The notes under the pieces are model-generated. The model was given only the letters and a program-made list of their open reading frames with translations, ran no database searches and was not told the origin of the DNA. Position numbers and translations under genes: made by a program. This document shows, one piece after another, positions 46,112 to 56,532 of a stretch of 64,000 nt of DNA (position 1 is its first letter; every line of letters starts with the position of its first letter). Origin of the DNA: Magnaporthiopsis rhizophila (taxonomy: Eukaryota; Ascomycota; Sordariomycetes; Magnaporthales; Magnaporthaceae); contig PYSS01000002.1 of NCBI GenBank assembly GCA_003049465.1, positions 434,001-498,000 on the forward strand, in the 5' to 3' direction.

Positions 46112-46781
46112 GCAACGGCTTCCACATCGCGATCATATGTGCTTTGCCCTTCGAGTCCGACGCCATCGACCTTCTTTTCGATGAATTTTACAACGTGACT
46201 TACGGCTGGGCCGATGGCGATACCAACTTTTATACCACCGGCCGCATAGGAAATCATGCCGTCGTGCTCCTTATTCTCCCAAACATGGGGAAGGAAACTG
46301 CGGCCGCATGTTCGAGGAGCCTACAATGAGCTTCCCCAACATCAAGCTTGCTTTGATCATCGGCATATGCGGAGGCCCTCCCACTGTCCGTGCCAAGGAT
46401 ATCCTGCCCCGGGTTGGTGACGATACCGAGAGAGATCTTTTCTTGGGCGATATCGTCATCAGCACCAGCATCATTAACTACGACTTCGGTAGACAGTACA
46501 CGGACCAGTTCGTCATGAAGTCCAGTCTTGAAGACAGCTTAGGACGAGCTAGTAGCGATATCCGCGGGCTTTTGACCTTGTTTCAAAGGAAGCGCGACTT
46601 CGACCGTCTACATCTCAAAGCCACGCAAAACATGGCGCGCTTACAATCTGCTGCCGCCATATGCCACGTCCCGCCCGACGATAGGTGTATTTTGGTTGTA
46701 TCATGGTTGTATGAAGTGTATCTGCTTGGAGGATCTGCAGCGCCTGGAGCAGCAGCATCATCGTGCGGTGGCGCTCCCTAG
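46112..46781 (+). pseudogene. PNP_UDP-type phosphorylase domain, frameshifted
   Basis: The first phase carries GFHIAIICALPFESDAIDLL, NFYTTGRIGNHAVVLLILPN and MGKETAAACSRSL, then a stop near 46329. The next phase takes over at about 46325 with MSFPNIKLALIIGICGGPPT, LFLGDIVISTSIINYDFGRQ and YTDQFVMKSSLEDS. This is the order of the nucleoside-phosphorylase (PNP_UDP) domain often found at the N-terminus of fungal NLRs or alone next to them. After about 46690 similarity is lost, so both a frameshift and a 3' truncation are present. A hydrophobic stretch upstream (LFTLFLLCILFCSHILHWLL) is probably not part of it. Confidence 0.75.
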
Positions 46782-47003
46782 CTTGGCTGTCCAATAGTGG
46801 GCCCAGAAACTCTCTGCCCGCTCACACCTCTACTGCAGCATAAAGAAACAACAGTCCTCGGAACCGCCAAACAAATCCTTGGCCTGCAGCTATGATCCTG
46901 GCTTCCCAACCCTCAATCATGGCACTTTCTGACGCGATGTCCTCACATCGGCAGGATTTGGTACCGCAGAGTTATAGCGAGGCCTAACACGTCACAGTGA
47001 TCT

Positions 47004-47169
47004 TTATCTCGGCACTATGACCTGATCCTCGAGTCTGACCTGGACAAGTTCACCTTTAATGGCACCGTTGTCGCCCACCTCGACCTGGCTGAGTACTCCG
47101 AATCCCCATCACCACTCTAAAGATCGACGTGAACAAGGTTAAGATCGTCTCGGGCAACAAGATTATCAC
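47004..47169 (+). pseudogene. M1 aminopeptidase N-terminal fragment
   Basis: Reads RHYDLILESDLDKFTFNGTV then VAHLDLAEYS, shifts frame at about 47100 and continues ITTLKIDVNKVKIVSGNKII up to a GTAAGTAACC donor. This is the first strand region of puromycin-sensitive/leukotriene-type M1 aminopeptidases. No later exon with the zinc site HEXXH was found. It is a short relic of a duplicated or transposed gene. Confidence 0.6.
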
Positions 47170-47479
47170 GTAAGTAACCGACTAAGCAGCTATCATCCTC
47201 CCTACCCGACCTAAAATCTGCGAGCTGTGGCGGTAGGTCATGTCTACGGCGGAAGAGACAAAAATATGCGGAGACGCGGCGGGAGCCTGGCCCGAGCCAG
47301 AGTGCATTTGCCACTGAAAATGCAGGCATTAATTGTTACCGGTGTTTATTCCGTCCCCTCATCCCGTGGAGCTCGCTTTCGCCAAACGCGTCAAGTCCGC
47401 GTCGTGTCCGAAGCACAGAAATTGAACCACCTAAAAGACAGCCACGCATGCGTACGCGGTGGCCCACTGCAGGGTTCCA

Positions 47480-49757
47480 TTAGATGAAGCAGGTCTCGTC
47501 GTCGCAGTAGCGGCACTCGGTGTCCTCCTTGCCTGGGTTGTAGATCTTGCAGCGCTTGCAGCAGTCGGTGCGCTCCTTGGCGGTGCACTCAAAGTACTTG
47601 TCGCCGTTCTTGTACACGAAGTCGCGCACGGCCGCGTTGCCGCCCTTGGAGGCGGCGTCGGCGTACGTGCTGAACTTCTTGTTGTACCCGTCCTCTATGA
47701 GGTCGTCGTAGTCGTCCATGGCCTTTTTGATGTCCCGCGCCAGCACCTCGGCGATGTAGACGGGCACGCAGTGCTGCGGTATAAGTCCCGGCGGGTAGGC
47801 TGTCACATGTTCAATGCTTTCGAACGGCCCGGCCCGTCTTTGCACTTGGGCAACTTGTCTGGAAGCGGCTCGTTGTCGCTAATGTCATCCAGCTCTGGAT
47901 CTCGCAGCTCGTCGCTCGTAAATGACTGCAGGTCTACAGCCCAATCGATGGTGCCCCGGAAGCCCTTGCCACTCCAGTGATCTCGGCGTGCGTTTTTCGT
48001 TGTGGGGGTCATGTAGGCGCCCCATTTGGTGAAACCGTAGATGATCATATCGGAATTGGAGTCCGCATCGTGCCAGGTGGCGATGGAAGTCGTCTTCCTG
48101 TTGATCAGTTCGTTTATTTCAGCGTTGGAGATGTACCCGCCGGTACCGGTGTAACGACCTTTGGCGGCAGGGGAGTGAGCCGGTCGCCCAGGAAAGTGCA
48201 TATAGGACGCCAGCAGCCGGGCTGGGCAAATTTGAAGGTGGTGCATAACTGGACTTGCCGGCATAGATCTTGGATGTTTTCACACCTGCCTTGGTGATTA
48301 TGGTGAGGGTGTATATGGTTCCGGTCAGATTTACGTGGCTGCGAACGCAGTTGCCTGCCCAGCAGCCGTCGATGGCGTACTGGTTGCCGGCGTCCCACTG
48401 GCCATGCAGGTCGTAGGTCATATAAACGATATAGTCCAGCACCTCGGCCATCTGCTTGATCGGGAACGGCCTGAGGTGCCAGAAGCTGGTAGGGGCGGCG
48501 ATGGAGACGGTACGGCCCGTGCCGGACAGCTTGGACTTTATGGTCGTCAGGAACTTAAGGTAGTTGGCCGTGTCCTCGGGCGTTCCCTCGGCGCCGGGGA
48601 CGTCGGTGTTGCTGGGGTATTCCCAGTCGAAATCTGCCCCGTCAAGGCCTTCGTCGGCTAGGAACTTCGCCACGTTGGTCGCGAACTTGACGCGATTGGC
48701 AGGGCTGGCGGCCTGATGCAGGATATCTTATATGCCCGGCTCGGCCGAGTAGCCCCAGCCGCCAAAGGAGATGATTTTCTTAACGCCCGCCAGACCGAAT
48801 ATCTTGAACTTGTCCTCCTGCTTAAAATCGTCCTTGATCTTGACGGTCCAGTCGTTGGTGTTGATCTCGGCAAAAGGCCCAGTGGATGATAGTGTAAGTC
48901 CCATCCGTGTTCGTATTTTCGACGTGCTGCCACAGGCAGTCGCGGTTAAAGTTCCACGCCTCATAGTATCCGATGCGCCCGAAGCTGGACGGCTTGTCGA
49001 TATTGACAATGTTCATGCCACAGCTAGACACGCAGCCACTCTGCAGCCCCGACGTGCCCGAGTTGCCCAATGTGCTGTCCTTCTCGGTGTAAAAGTCGCC
49101 GCTGATGCCGCACTGGCCCCAAACGTTGCAGCAAGCGTTGAGCGGTCAAGTGTACATGTCCTTTAGCGCCTTCCCGGGGTCCGGCCCCGTCGCGTTCTCC
49201 TTGGTGGGCCCGCATAAGGCGCCCTTTTGCTTGGCTGGCATGGGAGGCTTGCCTGCCGAGGCGCAGATGCACGAGTCCTTGATCAGCTTGTTGCAGCCGT
49301 ACCAGCCCCAAGTTTCGCCCTTGTTCCACTTCTCGATGTCGGAAACCTTGAGGCCGTATTTCCTCGCCAGGTTGTCGATGTCGCCTTCCTTGACCTGGTG
49401 CGCGGCGCAGGTGCCATCGTCTGCCATGATCCTCATGACGCTGGGCAGGTCGCCTGAACTGCAGCAGACGGACATGCCCGGAAGAAGAGACGGCTCAAAT
49501 GAGCAGAGGTCCGACGGGTTCGGATTGTACCTGATGAAGTCGGCGCCGGAGATGTCGCAGCGCGACGCCAGTGATGGACAGCTGTCGCCTGCCTCGACAT
49601 GGACGGTTTTGCAGTCTGCGCGACGGGCAAGACCGGCCGACGGTGCCGTGCTGCTGGAGATGGTGCTGTTCGAACTTGGCACATCGCCAAATCGGCCAAG
49701 TCCGGCCTTGTCTTCTGTGACCGACACGTCCTTGAGCTCCGTCGTAGACTTGAAAAG
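47480..49757 (-). pseudogene. LysM - chitin-binding - GH18 chitinase, broken
   Basis: In minus-strand order: two LysM-type modules (CKTVHVEAGDSCPSLASRCD; CAAHQVKEGDIDNLARKYGL), a Cys-rich chitin-binding type 1 module (LNACCNVWGQCGISGDFY), a GH18 barrel with the catalytic DxxDxDxE in GLDGADFDWEYPSNTDVPG, and a Cys-rich C-terminus (ERTDCCKRCKIYNPGKEDTE). This is the build of fungal subgroup C chitinases. It is interrupted by a TGA after DMYT (about 49145), a frameshift near 48880, a TAA near 48729 and several frameshifts from about 48250 to 47830. It is not a functional gene as read. Its 5' end runs into a STAND N-terminal relic instead of a signal peptide. Confidence 0.85.
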
Positions 49758-50275
49758 ATCTGATCGGCTCTGACCAGGTTGAGGACAGCTTTGGCGTCCT
49801 CAAGGTCGCCCTAGAAGTTGCCGATGTCCTTTTGCTGCAGCACCTGTAACGCTAAGGACAGGTGCGAGACGATCTCATCTACGTCCTCGTAAAGCGCTTG
49901 CAGCTTGCTCTGTCGGAAGGGATATGCTATCCTGCGGGCAGCAGTACGGGTGACGGCACGGCTGCCGTTGGTGGAATTGCCCTTGAACCCGTTGGTCTTC
50001 TCCTGGAGCTCATGGATACACTCCTCGCAGATTTGAATCGAGGTCTCGATGTTCTTCAACAGGGCTTGCTCGTCAACGCTGAATGTGCGCTGGGCCAACC
50101 TGTCCTGGAGACTTTCTAACACATCAAGTAAACATTATAGCTTCTTTGTTGTGTGAGCGACGTCGGACTGCTGCCTCTTGCTGGCCGAGTAGAAGACGTA
50201 AAGGCTCTGCGTGACTTGGATGCCCAACTAAATGATGCCTACCACGCTTCCGGCGACGGACACTGGGTCCGCCAT
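49758..50275 (-). pseudogene. Fungal STAND N-terminal domain, broken
   Basis: From the ATG at 50275 one phase reads MADPVSVAGSVVGII, TAG, LGIQVTQSLYVFYSASKRQQ, TAA, then LESLQDRLAQRTFSVDEQAL, ARRIAYPFRQSKLQALYEDV and SHLSLALQVLQQKDIGNF, TAG, GDLEDAKAVLNLVRADQIFS. This is the helical N-terminal domain at the front of many fungal NLR/STAND proteins. Three in-frame stops inactivate it. It ends at about 49760 and is followed directly by the chitinase relic in another phase, with no NACHT domain. Confidence 0.85.
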
Positions 50276-50387
50276 GGTGGGCCAGGCACGTGGGACTGCG
50301 GATCCAGAAGTTTCGAGTCGACGGCGCAGAAGATAGTTTGAAGGAAGGAGTGCGACGGGCGAGGTCAGCTTATAATATTCCCGGTGC

Positions 50388-51241
50388 TTGAGGGCTTGTC
50401 CCAGAGTAAATGTTTTTTTGTTTTTTGGCCCCTGCCTGTTTTTTCCATGCAAAATAACCTTATAATAAGCTTAACCGGGGGCTTTATAAAAACCATGTAC
50501 CTTTTTTAGTTCTATTTTCAATGGTATCAAATTTGCAAACGACTTTCCTAATTCGAACAGATGGTAAAAAAAAAAAAAAAACAGGTTGGTTTTATCTGGT
50601 TTTATTTATATGTACCTGCTCCCCTAGGCCCTTTGGCCCTTTAGCCTTTTTGGCCCCCCTGATCCCTTTAACCCTTTGGCTGTTTCAGCCCCCTAGCCCC
50701 CCTGGCCCCTTTGGCCTTTTTAGCCCTTTCGCCTTTTGGCCGTCAAAATTTTTTTAAATCTAAAGGTGGGAGGGTGGCCGGCTTTATATATTTATCGTGC
50801 CAGGCCCGATCACGTGACCAAAACACATAACCTTTTAGTTATAATTATTTACCGGCCCTATAAATTACAGCTATTAAAAAGGTTATAAAAAGGTCACATA
50901 TTTCCCGATCATATAATCAGGGCCTATCTGGACCTTCCAGACCACATTATACCTAATAGCAAATTTTTTGCAAGTCCGGCTTTTAACCTGGCTTTTTTTT
51001 TCGAATACCATCCTTTTACCTGCCTTTTTAATATTTTTTCACTTTGGTTAGGGGGTGGCAAAGGAGGTGGCCAGGGGCTGTATCAACTGGCTTGGATAAA
51101 AGATACTTCTGGCAGATCTTCCAAATGATTTTCACAAGGGCCTAAAAGCTTATTACCCAGATCCACAAACAAAAAACAAGCGGTTGGCAAAATTAGTATG
51201 GAAAAAACAAAAACAGCATTTACTCTAGGACATGCCCTGAA
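50388..51241. mobile_element. Decayed element with terminal inverted repeats
   Basis: About 50388-50455 (AGGGCTTGTCCCAGAGTAAATG, then TTTTTGTTTTTT, then GTTTTTTCCAT) matches the reverse complement of about 51195-51241 (AGGGCATGTCCTAGAGTAAATG...TTTTTGTTTTTTCCAT). The enclosed 740 bases are AT-rich and non-coding, with TTATA words and a CCCTTTGGCC-type array at about 50620-50745. A target duplication was not found. It is likely a DNA transposon derivative damaged by RIP. Confidence 0.6.
50620..50745. repeat. CCCTTTGGCC-type short tandem array
   Basis: About ten imperfect copies of words such as CCCTTTGGCC, CCTTTTTGGC and CCCCCCTGGCC. It lies inside the inverted-repeat element. No coding meaning. 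Confidence 0.6.
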
Positions 51242-51774
51242 TCTAGCACATTGGCCGTTATTCAGAGGTTGCCTTGCAATGCGCCCAATCGCCCTAGGCT
51301 TTCCGGCTGCCCCGGTTTTTTCATTTCCTTATTTTATTTTATTTTATTTAAATAATTTATTATTTTTAGTATTGTTGTTATCATTTGCTGGAAGCACGTG
51401 TCCAAGGCTCTGGGGTGACCCCTGAGCCGTCTTCGGGCTTACACAACCGAGCGCAACTCTCACGACGAAAGCAGCGATTTCTTTCCCCCTTCTTTTCTAT
51501 CTAGCAAAATAACATCATTTCGACTCCCAGGAGCTAGCCCATTACTACGGCCAAGTATATATGTCTTACTTTCTTTCTTTCGTTTTCCCGTCTAGTACCG
51601 TTGAGTGGCGCAAGGCTTCATACATCAATCACCTCTCTGGGAATGTCCACGCCGCCTACAGGAGAATCGACTCCGACCAACGCTAGAGGAAAAGATGTCA
51701 GAAATTACGAGAGTATACGACAAAAGGAAGGGGTATTGGAGTAGGGAAATAGGTATGCGAGGTAACAGCAGATT
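51242..51774. other. Spacer downstream of the second NLR
   Basis: AT-rich at first (TTTATTTTATTTTATTTAAATAATTT near 51330-51360), then normal composition. Should include the 3' UTR of the second NLR. No gene seen. Confidence 0.5.
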
Positions 51775-52063
51775 TTAGCGGTCGGCGGCCTCTGCCCGCC
51801 GCAGTAGGTGCCATCCGGAAGCCAAGACGGACCGGCTTGCTTCCAGCACCGCAAGCAGGAGCAAGAAGAGAGCCACGGGCAGCATGCGCCGCAACTCTGC
51901 CAGTCCCGGCGTGGCTAGGCGGCCTAGTAGTGGTTTCGGCCCGTCCTGCGCCGTCCGGGCCGGAGCGGCATGTTTGACATTGTCTTCTCCTTGCCCTTGC
52001 GCGGGCCCAGGCAGCCCGGCGAGGTAGCCGGCAACGGCCTCGGCTCCTAGCCGCTGGGCAAGC

Positions 52064-52099
<36 letters not shown>

Positions 52100-55000
52100 T
52101 ACCCCTCGTGCTCGATGCCGTCGAGTGGGGTTCCGGCCTCGACCAGGCGCCTGGCCGCGACCTCGTCGTCGTTGCGGATGGCGCACACGAGGGCTTGCTG
52201 CAGGTCCCGCGCCCAGTCCCAGGCTCGGGGGTTGTTGTCTTTTCCGTACCGGACGACCTGGGCGCCGCCGCCGTGCCGGAGCAGCCAGAGCATGACGTGC
52301 TGCCGGTCCCCTCTACGCATGGCGCGGACCCAGAGCGGGTGGTCTTCTCCCGGCAGGAGACGGTCGATGTTGGCGCCGCGTGACAGGAACGCCTTGAGGC
52401 AGGCGACGGAGCCGCGCGTGAGCGTGCGCGAGCAGGGCGTCCGGTTGAAGCCGTCGGCCCTGTCCGGGTCCGCGCCGGCATCCAGCAGCATCGCCGCGAC
52501 GTCGGCCCTGGCGAACTCGCAGGCGACCGCTAGAGGCGTGCCGCTGTAGGGCGTGTCGGGCCTGTCGATCTCGTCGGCGCTGGCGGCGGTCGCTATTCTC
52601 TCGCGTAGCGTCTCGAGCGGATCCGACCTGGCCGCCTCGCACAAGGATTTCATGCTCGCGCAGCCTGTTGTCGTGTCCCTGCTGCCGGCGGTTGTGTCTG
52701 CGCTCGATGCCGCTCTGAGGACCTCGAGCACCTCGTCTCTCCCGTTACTGGCGGCGACGTCTACCGGCGTCAGTCCTTGGGAGTTCCGGATGTCGCATCG
52801 AGCTCCGGCCGTGACTAGCATCTTGGCCCCCGTCGCGTCGGAGGATTTGCAGGCGCCGTGAAGGGCCGTCTCCCCATGCTCGTCCTGGCAGTTCATGTCA
52901 ACGTCCTTGCTCGACAAGAGAACCTCGAGTGCGGCCCAGGCGTTGTTGACGGAAGCCGAGTGTAGGGCTGTCCGCCCGAGCCGGTCACGTTGATGTATGT
53001 CGGCCCCGCGGCTCATCATAAAGCGGACTACGCCTGCACGGTTGGTGCTGGCGGCGCGCATGATGGCACTGCCTTGTCGACGATCCAAGTGGTAGATATT
53101 GGCGCCCTTGTCGATAAGCACCTCGACACAGTGGACGAATCCGATATCCGCAGCTAGGAAGAGTGGTGTCCGGCCATCATCTTCGTCGACAGTATCCAGC
53201 GCAAGCTCTTCTCTAGAAATCAAGGTCTCAAGCATGTCTGGATCCCCCTTGATGATAGCATGGTGCAGCGCCGTAAAGCCATCTCTGGGATCCCGCAGGT
53301 TGACATCGATGTCGGACCTAGCGAGTATCATGTCCGTGACGGACTTGTTGCACTTGCGAATGGCGAAAGAAAGAGCCAGGATTGAGGCCTCTGGCACGGC
53401 GTTGATACCCACGTCGGGCAGTTGCAGCAGGCGCTCGACGAGTTCATCCTCCCGCCGCATCATGGCTCGGGACAATGCCGTGGATCCGCGGCTGCAGACG
53501 ATGCTCACATCCGCGCCGGCGGATAGGAGACGCTCTACAGTGGCTGCTTTGTTTGTGCGAAACTCTGGTGGTGAGTCGAGGGCGCACATGAGAGGCGTCC
53601 TTCCGAGATGCTCCTGGGAATCTATGGGCTCGCCTTTCGCCAGCAGCTGCGAGACGACCTCTGTCAAGCTCAAGTGTGCTGCGACATGCAGAGCGGCAAC
53701 ACCGTCCTGCAGCGACCAGGTCCGGTTGATAAAGTACAGCCCCTGGGACAAGACCCTTCTCGCGTCAGAGAGCAGAAATTCCGCTACTCGCATGTCATCG
53801 TCTTTGGGCGGGCTTCGTTGGATATGGACCGCCATAGAACCGGTTGCGTACTTGAGGAAAGGATTGTCGTGGCAGATTTTCCGATATCCGGGGCGGGCGT
53901 CTGTCCATTTAGCCCCAAACAGCCCCATCACTTGCTTTTGGGTGCAACCCATCTGAAGGTAGTGAATACAGGCTTGCGCGATGATTGTGTCGCCGTCGGC
54001 AAAGAGCTCATGCCTTCTCTGCGAGAAGAAGCGGTCTGTTGTCGGATGGATCACGCGCACGAGGCTCTCGTCGTCGACAAATAGCAGCCCCCCGCTCCAA
54101 GAGACGATGCGTTGTATAGACAAGATGTCGTCGGGGTCGATGGAATCGACTCCATCCCGGGCGGCCATGGCATGCTCCAGCTCGCCGACACTCAGCGGCC
54201 GCGCCGCCCAGGCGACCCACTGCAGAAGCCTTCTGACGGCCTTCCATCTCCTTTCGCCGAGGGACTGCTCCATACGATGCAGCGCTTCCTCGTATGTCTT
54301 GTCGAGATTGCCAGTGAGGCCCTCTTTCGTCTCCTTCAGCTCGCGAAGCGTCAGACATTCGGATAGAAGGCCTATGTGGAGTCGGGCGAGCAGAAAGCTG
54401 TGGTTGGATACCAGGTAGGTAATGTTAGAGCATAGCGGAAACAGGAGAGAGAGGCTTAATGGCCCCATAAACAACGCGGAGATTCAAGGGGGAGGGAAAG
54501 GAAAAGAGAGACCAACATTTGTTGCGATTTTTCGGTAACTGCTTCGACGAGAGATACTCTCAGATCGTCATTGTCCCGGACGAGATCGTTGATGCTGCTA
54601 CATTTGTTGATTCTCCAGGCTGCGTAGTTGTGAATTTCGGTGGGCAGCGGCTCGTAGTGTATCGTCTCAAGCCTCGGCCGACTAGGCTGCTCTTTCTCGG
54701 TCATAAGAGCAGAGGCTGTGGCCTCTAGCCCTTCGCGTATGTCGTCGACACGTCGTGAGGATACCATGATCTTGACACGCGAACCGTACCCGTGTATGAT
54801 CTTGATGATTTCCAACCGGGTCTCCGCACTGGGCACCTCATCCAGGGCGTCGAGGATGAGAAAGACGGAGTCGAAGGTGTTGAGCTCCTTGCGAAGAATC
54901 CCGTCAAGCTCGCTCACTGGCGGTCTCTGGTCGCCCTGTTGTGTTGCCGACTTCGAGTACAGGCGCAGCACCGTCGTGGGGACGCCGCCGCTCCTGGTCC

Positions 55001-55820
55001 GTAGTACCTGCCTGAGAAAGCCCCCTACGATGTTCAGCGGCGACTGGGACTCTGCGCTGTCGAAGCTGCAGAAGGCTATTATGACCGCCACATTCCTCCC
55101 CTCGTGTTGCTTGGCCATCTCGGCATATACTGAAGCAGCCAGGACGGACTTTCCAGCTCCGGGGGCCCCATAGCACCAGAGGGTCTGGACGTCGCCCTCT
55201 CGCCAGGCCCTGAACTTGTCGGAGCCAAAAACCCAGCTGTACGGTTCCGCATTCCCCAGAACGTCTTTCTGCTTCTGACGAGGGGTCAAAGGCGACAGCC
55301 AGGTCAGCACGGCCTTGAAATGGTTCGGTTCCAGCATGTTCTTGACCTCGCCGACGCCCAATCTGGTCATCTGGCTCACTCGGGCGTTGGAAGTGGACAA
55401 GACCATGGTGACGGTCAACTTGAGCCGGCCCAGGCGATCAACGCGGTCCTGGATCTCTTGCCTGTCGAAATACTGGACAATCGGGGCCTTGATTTTTGCC
55501 ATGCGACCGGAAGGAGTGGGTAGTGCCTTGTCTAGTTCGTTCAGCTCGTTCCGGATCTGGTCAAAGGTGCCATCCTGCTCGTTAAGGGGCTGCAGTGTTT
55601 CAACCCATCCCTCGTCTGGCCTCCCTGACAGCAGAAGCGCGGAATTGACCTTTTCGAGCTCTTGCAGAGAGTACCACAGGGCCTCGACCTCCTTGAGTTG
55701 CTTTTGCCGCAACTCGTCTTCCTGTCCCAGGCCCTTCAACGTGACGACAATCTTGGCGGCCGTGACGACAATGGAAGCGACTGCCGCCACTAAGCCGAGA
55801 ATAGATGCAGGATCCATCAT
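51775..55820 (-). CDS. NLR: STAND N-domain - NACHT - ankyrin - TM
   Basis: Model: exons 54517-55820 and 51775-54397, giving 1308 residues. The 119-base intron has a GTTGGT donor, a CTAAC branch site and a CACAG acceptor. The N-terminus (MDPASILGLVAAVASIVVTA) is the amphipathic start of a helical STAND N-domain. Walker A is CYGAPGAGKSVLAASVYAEM (about 217-236), Walker B SVFLILDALDEVP (about 325-337) and the sensor-like KIMVSSR follows. Next come a winged-helix-like part (FLLARLHIGLLSECLTLREL; LQWVAWAARPLSVGELEHAM) and about 12-14 divergent ankyrin repeats (about 690-1180). A poly-Ala run precedes the end, and a hydrophobic helix LPVALFLLLLAVLEASRSVL lies within 40 residues of the C-terminus. 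A cell-death or allorecognition receptor role is inferred from the family. Confidence 0.92.
52066..52098. repeat. CTG/CAG triplet repeat coding poly-Ala
   Basis: About eleven CTG units on the plus strand, read as GCA codons in the minus-strand NLR (YPAAAAAAAAAAELAQ). A likely length-variable site. Confidence 0.85.
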
Positions 55821-56532
55821 TTGCTTGAGTACCGTGCGTCGATTTATACAGTATTGGGGGGGCAGGGGCGAGAGAGACTAATGCTGAGTTTGGGTGTAGG
55901 TATGTCGATGTAAGCGGTGGTGATGCGGGCGTGGGAAGTGCCGGGAGGTTAGCGGATGAGCTCGGGGCTATGTCTGTGCAAGCGAGAAGATTTAGTTTAC
56001 TCTGCCCGTGCAAGTCGGCTTGACAAGGACATCTTATATCACATTTTAGGCGCTTGTGCGGCCACCTGTTCCTCCAACGGCATGCTGTGCACCATCTGCA
56101 GTTGAACCCAAAGTCGACAGTGATTGGGCACGTGAACTTTGACGCTTTGTGTAGAAGAATATGTAATCCACCTCGACCCGAGCATTTCTTGGGGCCGGCT
56201 AGCTACCTCTACGTAGGCAGAAGGGTCGACGTGGAGGTGCCTTTCGAAGGCTGGAGAGTGTCCTTCACATCAACCCCGAGTGCGGTACCTTTTTGCAATC
56301 ACCTCCTCTCCTCCTGTGTCTTTGGGGAACATCCTGATGGTAGGCTTGCTCGTGTGTCGCCGGCTGAGGCTGCCCCAAAGACCCCGTCCCGATCCCAGTC
56401 CCGCTTGGCATGCACCCCACGGCGACACAGCCCGAAGCTGAAAGGTCCACGAGGGCTGCGGCCTCTATTGGCGGTCGCATGGGGCTCTCCTTTTTGTCCG
56501 ATGGTGGGGAGGGAGGTAGGTAGAGGTAACCT
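55821..56532. other. Upstream region of the second NLR
   Basis: Holds the NLR promoter (minus strand) and the 3' region of the 56533 ORF. A TTTATA word at 55843-55848 reads TATAAA on the minus strand but is only 23 bases before the ATG. No other gene seen. Confidence 0.45.

Noticed and set aside
55843..55848. TATA box of the second NLR
   Set aside because: Only 23 bases before the ATG, too close for a normal transcription start.
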